Shown: in pieces, positions 14,734 through 19,587 of the stretch
Numbering within the stretch: position 1 is the first letter of the stretch
How the letters are laid out: each line of letters begins with the position of its first letter
From: JADJQU01 sp035490315
Lineage (GTDB): Bacteria > Planctomycetota > UBA1135 > GCA-002686595
Length of the DNA stretch: 19,587 bases
Direction: 5' to 3'
Assembly: GCA_035490315.1 (NCBI GenBank)
Contig: DATHET010000170.1
Coordinates: 1 to 19,587, forward strand
The notes under the pieces: generated by a model
Seen by the model: the letters and a program-made list of their open reading frames with translations, nothing else
What the model was told of the DNA's origin: nothing
Databases searched by the model: none
Program-made: the position numbers and the translations under genes

Positions 14734-17328
14734 CTACTGCTTGTGCTCGAGGCGCTTGAGCTCGTCGTTGACGTCCGTGATGTGGGCGCGGATCAGGATC
14801 ATCAAGCTCTTGTTCTCTTCGTTGTAGCCCTCGTCGCGGAACAGCCAGCCGACGAGCGGGATCTTGCCGAGCCACGGCACCTCCGCGCGCCGCTCGATGT
14901 TGCGGATGTTGGACAAGCCGCCGAGCAGAATCGACGCGCCGTCGGGGATCACCGCGGTGGTGAACACGCTCTGGACCTGCAGCTCGGGCAGCTGGAACTC
15001 GACCGGCGAGGTGTTGCCGCCCAGGGTGCTGGAGAAGTTGCGCAGGGCGACGACCTTGGCCACCGTCGGCTGGATCTCCAGCGTCAGGTACTTGCGGTCG
15101 TGGTGGATCGTCGGCCGCACGTCGAGCACGACACCCTCGGTCAGGATGTTGATCTGCGGATCCGCGACGGCCTGGAACTGTGCGACTTCGACGTCGAAGT
15201 CCTGGATGTAGGCCTGCTGGTTGACCACCGACACATAGGCGCGCTGGGTGTTGTGCACCGAGAGCATCTGGTCGTTGATCAGCTGGAAGTCCTGGGACTT
15301 CTCGACCGCGTGCAGGATCGCCGAGACCTCGAGGTCGTTGAGGAAGGTGATCTGCGTGGTCAGGCCGCCGATGCTCGAGATCGCGGAGCCCAAGGCGTTG
15401 TCGAAGAAATTCTCCGTGCGGCCCTTGGCGTCTCCGTCTCCGCCATCGTCGTAGAAGAAGCCCGAGGACGGCTGGCCCGAAGGCGCGCCCGTGCCGTTGT
15501 TGTCCAGGCCCTTCGAGGCGTTGTCCTCGAGACCGTTGGTGACGTCGTCCATGTTCTTGAACGGCGAGCCCGGGTTCTCCAGGCCGCGGAAATCGACACC
15601 GATTTCCTGGATCCAGTTGGATCCGACGGTCATGAACTTCGAATCGATCGCGACCAGCGACGAGGAGAAGCGGCGCAGGTCGTTCAGGAACTCGCTGACC
15701 TGCTTCTGCACCTCGGGGGTGTGGACCACCATCAGGTAGCCCTCGCCCTCGTCGATCGAGATGCCTTCTTCTTCCCAGGTGCCCGGCGCGACGTTCTCCT
15801 GGATCAAGGTCGAGACCTGGCTGATCTCGATCAGGTTCGGCTTCTCGCCGATGCCGCCGAAGGGACCGCCGCCGTCTTCGTCGGTCATGTCGGCGAGCAG
15901 ACGCAGGCGGTTGATGCGCGGCCCGAGGAAGTCGGTCAGACCGAAGACCAGGTCGTTGACGTCGTGGTTGACCACCACCGGGCGACCGCGCGCCTTGGCC
16001 TTGGTGGTGACCAGGATCGCGTCGTGCTTGATCGTCCAGGTGACGTTTTCGCCGGCCTGGTGGGTGACCAGGTCGAGCGCGTCCTGGACCGAGAGCGGGT
16101 TCTGCAGGGTGAACTTGAACACGGCGCCCGCGGTCGAGGCTTCGCTCTCGGCGGCGGGGTCGACCACCAGCGGCAGGTTCGTGTTCAGGCGGATCAGGTC
16201 GATCACCGCGCTCAGGCTTTCGGTGTCCACCGTCAAGCCCGGGATGCGCGTGGTGCGCACCAGCTCGCGCAGGTTCTGCTCGCTCTCGGACTCGCGGGCC
16301 GAGAGGTCGATGCCGGGGCGCTTGCCGCGGATCTCGGTGATGTTCTGCCAGAACTCTGCGTCGGGCAGGGTGTAGACGTTATTGAACGGGATGCGCGCGT
16401 CCGCCAGCTCTTCGTGCCAGCGGCGGAACTGCTCGCTCTTGGCCGCGATGTACTCGGTGCGCACCTGCTCGCGGCCGGCCTTGAAGGCCGTGTCGCGCAG
16501 CTCGGCCGCTTTCTCGTTGCGCGGGTCCTTGCGCAACGCTTCCATCGCGTATTCCTGGGACTTCTCGTAGTCACCGAGGCGGAAAGCCTCGATCGACTGC
16601 TCGATCATGTTGTTGACGATCGCGGTCCGGCGGCCCTTGTCGGCCTGCTCTTGTTCCTTGATCTTCGCGTAGGCCTCGCGCTGTCCAGCGAGGCGCTCGG
16701 CCTCGATCGCCTGGGACTTTCCGGCCTGGGCCTGGGCGAGCAGCGTGGCGATTTCCTTGTCCATGCCCTGCCAGTCGACCGTGTAGGGCGCCCAGCGAAC
16801 GTGGTTCTGCGCGATCGAGAGCTCGGCGATGGCGCCGTCGTAGTCGCCGCGCGCGAGCAAGAGCTTGCCCTTGCGCAGGGCGTCCTCGCCCTCGGCGCGC
16901 AGCTGGTCCATCTGCACCTTGTAGCGGCCCGTGACGTCGCCGACGTTGGCGCCCGCGCCTTGCACCGGCTTGCCGAGCAGCGACGCGATCGCGGAGGCTT
17001 CCTGCTTCGCCTCGAGGTTGTCGGGGTCGAGCGCGAGGGCCATGCCGACTTGCGCCTCGGCTTCATCGAGGCGACCGCGCGACTTGAGGTCGCGGGCGCT
17101 GGCGAGGTGTTGCTCGACGATCAGCTTGTTCTTCTGCTCGGTGAGCGTCAGCAGCTCGCGATCCTGCGCGAGCTGATCGTTGCCCGTTGCAGCTTGAGGA
17201 TTCTGAGCGGCCTCGGCTCCGGGCGCCGTGGTCGGCGCGGGAGATTCGATGGGAGCTTCGTTCTTCGGTGCGCTGGCGCAGGCGGAAACCAGGACCAGGG
17301 ACAGGGGCAATGCGTTGCCGACCTTCAT
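14734..17328 (-). CDS. Secretin-family lipoprotein with N-terminal TPR-like region (GspD/PilQ-type)
   Basis: An 864-residue outer-membrane channel candidate. Lipoprotein signal: MKVGNALPLSLVLVSAC, lipobox V14-S-A-C17, with Ala at +2, which favours the outer membrane. A Pro/Ala/Glu-rich linker spans about 18-50. Helical TPR-like repeats occupy about 60-300 (SRGRLDEAEAQVGMALALDP; RGDYDGAIAELSIAQ; RLGDYEKSQEYAMEALRKDP). An STN/N0-like domain covers about 362-442 (DTESLSAVIDLIRLNTNLPL to ILVTTK), and an N1-like segment about 450-550. The secretin domain is about 555-850, with an Asp/Gly/Asn-rich insertion at about 583-640. It ends with VIPDGASILLGGLS and VPWLGKIPLVGWLFR, the secretin signature. 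ATG 17328 is chosen because it yields the lipoprotein signal, and AGAAGAG upstream is a weak Shine-Dalgarno; the frame is open further upstream. No secretion ATPase gene is nearby; ExbB/ExbD genes are upstream. Confidence 0.92.
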   Translation of the reverse strand: MKVGNALPLSLVLVSACASAPKNEAPIESPAPTTAPGAEAAQNPQAATGNDQLAQDRELLTLTEQKNKLIVEQHLASARDLKSRGRLDEAEAQVGMALALDPDNLEAKQEASAIASLLGKPVQGAGANVGDVTGRYKVQMDQLRAEGEDALRKGKLLLARGDYDGAIAELSIAQNHVRWAPYTVDWQGMDKEIATLLAQAQAGKSQAIEAERLAGQREAYAKIKEQEQADKGRRTAIVNNMIEQSIEAFRLGDYEKSQEYAMEALRKDPRNEKAAELRDTAFKAGREQVRTEYIAAKSEQFRRWHEELADARIPFNNVYTLPDAEFWQNITEIRGKRPGIDLSARESESEQNLRELVRTTRIPGLTVDTESLSAVIDLIRLNTNLPLVVDPAAESEASTAGAVFKFTLQNPLSVQDALDLVTHQAGENVTWTIKHDAILVTTKAKARGRPVVVNHDVNDLVFGLTDFLGPRINRLRLLADMTDEDGGGPFGGIGEKPNLIEISQVSTLIQENVAPGTWEEEGISIDEGEGYLMVVHTPEVQKQVSEFLNDLRRFSSSLVAIDSKFMTVGSNWIQEIGVDFRGLENPGSPFKNMDDVTNGLEDNASKGLDNNGTGAPSGQPSSGFFYDDGGDGDAKGRTENFFDNALGSAISSIGGLTTQITFLNDLEVSAILHAVEKSQDFQLINDQMLSVHNTQRAYVSVVNQQAYIQDFDVEVAQFQAVADPQINILTEGVVLDVRPTIHHDRKYLTLEIQPTVAKVVALRNFSSTLGGNTSPVEFQLPELQVQSVFTTAVIPDGASILLGGLSNIRNIERRAEVPWLGKIPLVGWLFRDEGYNEENKSLMILIRAHITDVNDELKRLEHKQ

Positions 17329-17346
17329 CGGGGCTCTTCTCGAAGC

Positions 17347-17367
17347 GGGGGTGGGGGTGGCGGGGGC
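17347..17367 (+). promoter_or_regulatory. G-run tract just upstream of the secretin start
   Basis: The plus strand has three runs of five G separated by T and TGGC, and a further GGGG lies at 17380-17383. In the secretin mRNA this becomes a C-rich leader about 20 bases before the start codon. The DNA could form a G-quadruplex only by using the distant fourth run. A similar tract is found before exbB. Confidence 0.4.
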
Positions 17368-17459
17368 CCGTGACTCCCTGGGGAAGGAATCGCGGTGGGA
17401 CAGGGGGAGCAGTCGCGCTGCCAGGGGAGCAGCAGCCAAGTCGGATCGTGGGGGCGGGA

Positions 17460-17489
17460 ACGATACCAGCCGCCGCGCTCAGCGGTCAA
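17460..17489 (-). promoter_or_regulatory. Sigma-70-like promoter candidate for the secretin gene
   Basis: On the minus strand TTGACC (17489-17484, five of six matches to the -35 consensus) is 18 bases from TATCGT (17465-17460, four of six matches to -10). Transcription would start near 17453 and give a leader of about 125 bases before the secretin ATG at 17328. It is unusually consensus-like for so GC-rich a background. The spacing and match are seen directly; activity is inferred. Confidence 0.5.
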
Positions 17490-17616
17490 AGCCGGCGCCG
17501 AGAAACCAGGGCGCTGGCCTGAAAAACCGGAGCGGGCGCGGCAAGGATCGAGGCAAGGAGGAGATCAGGGGAGCTTTGCGGGGAAGAAGGGCTTTGCAGG
17601 ACGGCGGCTTTGCGCC

Positions 17617-18129
17617 TCAGTCCTCGTAGGAGCCCTTGAACGTGATGTCGTTGAAGCCCGCGAGGACCGCAAGATTCAGGACCATGAGGATGTCGGCGTA
17701 GGTCGTCGGCATGGGCTTGCCGCGCGGATCGATGGTCACCGCGCGCGTCGGCTGTGCATCGTGCAACTGCTTCAGGCGCACCGCGAGATCCTTCGGCTCG
17801 GTGAAGGTCGAGGCGTTGACCTGGAACTGGAGCTGGCGGTCAGGACCGTACCGGAAGGGGCCGGGAGGTACGTAAGCGGTGTCCTGCACCGGGTGCAGCT
17901 TCTTACCCTCCTTCAAGACCTTGATCACGATCTCGACCTTCTCGAGCACCGCGCTCGGCGGAGTCGGGTTCACTCCGACGTCCTTGGGCAGATAGGCGGC
18001 GAGCTTGCCCTCCAGCACTTTGAACTTGATCGTGCACATGAAGAAGATCATCAGCTGGAACACGACGTCGATCATCGGCGTCATGTCTTGCTTGATCTCG
18101 ACGTCTTCCGCGGCGGCTCCCATGACCAT
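17617..18129 (-). CDS. exbD: ExbD/TolR-family biopolymer transport protein (second copy)
   Basis: A 170-residue protein: a short cytoplasmic N-terminus, one TM helix (about 17-36), and a periplasmic domain of about 130 residues. The hallmark DMTPMID lies at residues 15-21, with Asp21 as the proton-carrying residue in the membrane. ExbD/TolR partners an ExbB/TolQ channel and turns proton flow into work on periplasmic partners. The start ATG 18129 follows GGGAGGG, a good Shine-Dalgarno inside the end of the preceding exbD, and lies 2 bases after that gene's stop; a second ATG 6 bases on is possible. The periplasmic domain (YLPKDVGVNPTPPSAVLEKV; then a run with VTIDPRGKPMPTTYADILMV) differs clearly from the other copy, so this is an old paralogue rather than a recent duplicate. 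Confidence 0.93.
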   Translation of the reverse strand: MVMGAAAEDVEIKQDMTPMIDVVFQLMIFFMCTIKFKVLEGKLAAYLPKDVGVNPTPPSAVLEKVEIVIKVLKEGKKLHPVQDTAYVPPGPFRYGPDRQLQFQVNASTFTEPKDLAVRLKQLHDAQPTRAVTIDPRGKPMPTTYADILMVLNLAVLAGFNDITFKGSYED

Positions 18130-18131
18130 GG

Positions 18132-18662
18132 CTATTGCCCTCCCGTAGTAACTGGTTTCGGTTTCCCGTCTTTCGGGATGTCCGTGCCCGCCGCAAGCTC
18201 GACTTTCCAGATCTGGATCCCGAGGGTTCCGCAGACTTCCATGACCTTCTGGACGTACTTCGCGGGAGTGGCCTGATCGGCGCGGATCAGCAGCGGATTC
18301 ATCGGCGCCTTCGGACCATTCGGCTTGTCGGGGAAGATCGGTCCCTTGGGCATGTCCTTGGCCATGCGCGCCAGGTATTCCTTGAGCTTCTTGTATTTGT
18401 CGTCGGCCTTGGGATCGAAGTAGCACTCGCGCTTCACCCAGATCGAGCCGTCCGAAAGGATGTTGACGATCGGCCGGATTTCGCCCTTCTTCGGCTTGTC
18501 CGCCGCCGCGACCTCGACCTTGGGCAGGTACAGGTCCTCCAGCTCTTTCTGGCTCATGTCCGTGATGAGCATGAAGAAGATGATCAACTGGAAAACGCAG
18601 TCGATCATCGGCGTCATGTCCATCAGGATGTCGCCGCCCTTCTCGTCCTTAGCTAGCTGCAT
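18132..18662 (-). CDS. exbD: ExbD/TolR-family biopolymer transport protein (first copy)
   Basis: A 176-residue protein with the same plan as its neighbour: DMTPMID at residues 15-21 (Asp21 in the membrane), a TM helix at about 17-36 ending LITDMSQKE, and a Lys-rich periplasmic domain containing VNILSDGSIWVK (an ExbD/TolR strand block) and later PLLIRADQATPAKYVQKVME. Its C-terminal tail is Gly/Lys/Pro-rich (GTDIPKDGKPKPVTTGGQ). It is separated from exbB by 81 bases that hold a stem-loop, and is followed 2 bases later by the second exbD. Two unlike ExbD proteins suggest a heteromeric stator or two different periplasmic partners; that is inference. Confidence 0.93.
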   Translation of the reverse strand: MQLAKDEKGGDILMDMTPMIDCVFQLIIFFMLITDMSQKELEDLYLPKVEVAAADKPKKGEIRPIVNILSDGSIWVKRECYFDPKADDKYKKLKEYLARMAKDMPKGPIFPDKPNGPKAPMNPLLIRADQATPAKYVQKVMEVCGTLGIQIWKVELAAGTDIPKDGKPKPVTTGGQ

Positions 18663-18683
18663 GCGGTTCTTGGCCGTCGTTGG

Positions 18684-18733
18684 CGGTCACTCGGGCTCGA
18701 AAGGCCTATCCGGCTGCTTCGAGTTGGTGACCG
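18684..18733 (-). promoter_or_regulatory. Intercistronic stem-loop between exbB and exbD
   Basis: Two stacked stems pair: cggtcac 18684-18690 with gtgaccg 18727-18733, and ctcgaa 18696-18701 with ttcgag 18718-18723. An internal loop (5 and 3 bases) separates them and a 16-base apical loop caps them. It begins 11 bases after the exbB stop and has no T-run. It could be an mRNA processing or stabilising element that sets exbB above exbD expression, which suits the excess of ExbB over ExbD subunits known for this family. Confidence 0.45.
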
Positions 18734-18743
18734 GGTCGTTGGA

Positions 18744-19487
18744 CTACTGGGGACGGAACTTCTCGAACATGTCCTCGAGGATCGCGCCGACCTCGATGAT
18801 CGCTCGCACCAGCCGGTTGCGGACCCAGGCGAAGGCGGTGATCACGGGGATGGCGACCATCAGACCTTCGAAGGTCGTCAGCAGAGCGACGTAAATACCG
18901 GTCGCGAGCTGGGCCGGAGACGGGTTCTGGGTGCTGGCGATGATCTGGAAGGCCTGGATCATTCCCTGCACCGTTCCGAACAGGCCGAGCATGGGGGCGA
19001 GGGCGCCGACGACGCTGAGCCAGGTCACCTTCTGGTGGAGCTTGATCGCCTCCTCGTTGCCGGCCTCCTGCAGCGCGTGCTCGATCATCTCGTAGTTGTG
19101 CCCGATCTTCGAGATGCCGGCGGCGCAGACGCGGGCGAAGAAGCTCTTGTCGTTCTCGCACAGCTCCATCGCGTCCTGGTACTGGCCTTCGTCGAACAGC
19201 GACTTGACCTCGTCGACCAGCTCCGGCGGCGCGAGCTTCTCGCGGCGCAGGGTGACGATGTTCTCCAGGATCATCGCCAGGGCGACGACCGAGAGGATGC
19301 AGATGCACCATCCGACGAAGCCCGACATCTTGATGTAGTCGAACAACGAGATCGTGGGCAAGGGAGCTTCCTCCGCCGCATCCTGCGCCCAAAGGACGGG
19401 CGAGGAGATGGCGAGCAGCGCGAGCGTCGTGCCAGCGCGAGCCAGGAACTTCGAGCCAAGCAATGCGTTCATCAGCCGGGGCATCAT
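18744..19487 (-). CDS. exbB: MotA/TolQ/ExbB proton channel family protein with N-terminal signal peptide
   Basis: A 247-residue protein. An N-terminal signal peptide (hydrophobic core TTLALLAISSPVLWA, likely cut after Ala34 before QDAAEE) is followed by a short periplasmic segment. TM1 is at about 55-78 (SGFVGWCICILSVVALAMIL), then a cytoplasmic helical domain (80-153). TM2 has the ExbB/TolQ hallmark LAPMLGLFGTVQGMIQAF (163-180), and TM3 is at about 196-222 (YVALLTTFEGLMVAIPVITA). The classic E. coli ExbB lacks a cleaved signal; the extended form is one I associate with planctomycete-like bacteria. ATG 19487 is listed; ATG 19472 (MNALLG) is an alternative and gives a tidier signal peptide. 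Neither has a Shine-Dalgarno. It is the first gene of the visible cluster and would form the channel with the two ExbD proteins. Confidence 0.92.
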   Translation of the reverse strand: MMPRLMNALLGSKFLARAGTTLALLAISSPVLWAQDAAEEAPLPTISLFDYIKMSGFVGWCICILSVVALAMILENIVTLRREKLAPPELVDEVKSLFDEGQYQDAMELCENDKSFFARVCAAGISKIGHNYEMIEHALQEAGNEEAIKLHQKVTWLSVVGALAPMLGLFGTVQGMIQAFQIIASTQNPSPAQLATGIYVALLTTFEGLMVAIPVITAFAWVRNRLVRAIIEVGAILEDMFEKFRPQ

Positions 19488-19526
19488 GGGAGATCGTGGG
19501 ATAGGAGGTGTGGGACCTGTTCTCGA

Positions 19527-19558
19527 GCCATCGAACGCGACGCGTCGCGCCCGATGGC
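19527..19558. promoter_or_regulatory. 32-base dyad upstream of exbB
   Basis: gccatcg 19527-19533 pairs with cgatggc 19552-19558; inside it cgcgacg 19536-19542 pairs with cgtcgcg 19543-19549. Only two base positions on each side (AA against CC) fail to pair. It lies 40 bases before the exbB ATG. It could be an operator for a dimeric regulator, a leader hairpin, or the terminator of an upstream gene outside the window; no T-run supports the last option. Confidence 0.4.
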
Positions 19559-19587
19559 GGGGGGACGAGGGTGGGGGCGGGGGTGGG
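19557..19587 (+). promoter_or_regulatory. G-quadruplex-type tract at window end, upstream of exbB
   Basis: The plus strand here has successive G runs (6, 3, 5, 5 and 3) separated by loops of 1-4 bases, which fits the G3+N1-7 quadruplex pattern. It sits next to the dyad and upstream of exbB, on the strand opposite the mRNA. The window ends within it, so its full extent is unknown. Confidence 0.45.

Larger units (their letters stand above)
17329..17616. other. 288-base intergenic region between exbD and the secretin gene
   Basis: It contains, from the exbD side, three copies of GCTTTGC (17573-17579, 17591-17597, 17607-17613). Then come the minus-strand promoter candidate at 17460-17489 and a G-run tract on the plus strand close to the secretin start (17347-17367). 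No gene-like frame was found, and no T-run terminator follows exbD, so read-through into the secretin gene is possible. Confidence 0.5.

Noticed and set aside
14695..17373. A 892-residue open frame on the plus strand, antisense to the secretin gene
   Set aside because: Its translation is a low-complexity run of D/L/V/R/Q with no family block, while the minus-strand frame has a full lipoprotein signal and secretin signature. GC-rich third positions keep the opposite frame open.
1..19587. CRISPR array, tRNA, rRNA, transposase or integrase
   Set aside because: No regularly spaced repeats, no cloverleaf or rRNA segments, and no transposase or recombinase motifs were seen in any frame.

Overview
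The window comes from a GC-rich bacterium with a two-membrane envelope. Coding regions are packed tightly, GTG starts are frequent, and clear Shine-Dalgarno sequences are few. A secretin lipoprotein beside an ExbB-type protein with a cleavable signal peptide and two ExbD proteins is a set I associate with Planctomycetota-like lineages; that assignment is inference, and Myxococcota or other GC-rich phyla are not excluded.

Layout. (1) Positions 2-385 (+) hold the 3' end of ychF. (2) Positions 556-1437 (+) hold an unrecognised membrane-anchored or exported protein. (3) Positions 1452-7312 (-) hold a complete oligopeptide/dipeptide-type ABC importer in the order binding protein, OppB, OppC, OppD, OppF (read from high to low coordinates). 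All four junctions in it are identical four-base GTGA start/stop overlaps. (4) Positions 7431-13782 (+) hold a second, divergent importer of the same gene order but distinct sequence. Its OppC is greatly enlarged and its OppF lacks the usual cysteine-bearing tail. The 118 bases between the two operons must hold both promoters. (5) Positions 13771-13869 form a perfect 48-bp inverted repeat with a 3-base loop. It supplies the stop codon of the second oppF and lies between two convergent genes. (6) Positions 13874-14590 (-) encode a HAD-family phosphatase of the PH1421/TIGR02253 type. (7) Positions 14734-19487 (-) read from high to low coordinates as exbB, exbD, exbD, then a secretin lipoprotein with an N-terminal TPR-like helical region. 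A convincing rho-independent terminator closes the secretin transcript. A promoter candidate lies in front of the secretin gene.

How the genes work together. The two Opp/Dpp systems would each import peptides or similar solutes: the binding protein captures substrate, the B/C permeases form the channel, and the D/F ATPases drive it. Their divergent placement suggests shared or opposed regulation. The ExbB/ExbD/ExbD set should form a proton-driven inner-membrane motor. Its placement next to an outer-membrane secretin suggests an energised envelope gate or secretion/uptake device, a partnership that is not textbook. No type II secretion ATPase, PilMNOP or TonB gene is visible in the window.

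The most unusual features are the 48-bp perfect hairpin, the enlarged OppC, the secretin-ExbBD cluster, and several RNA-level dyads and G/C-run leaders in that cluster.
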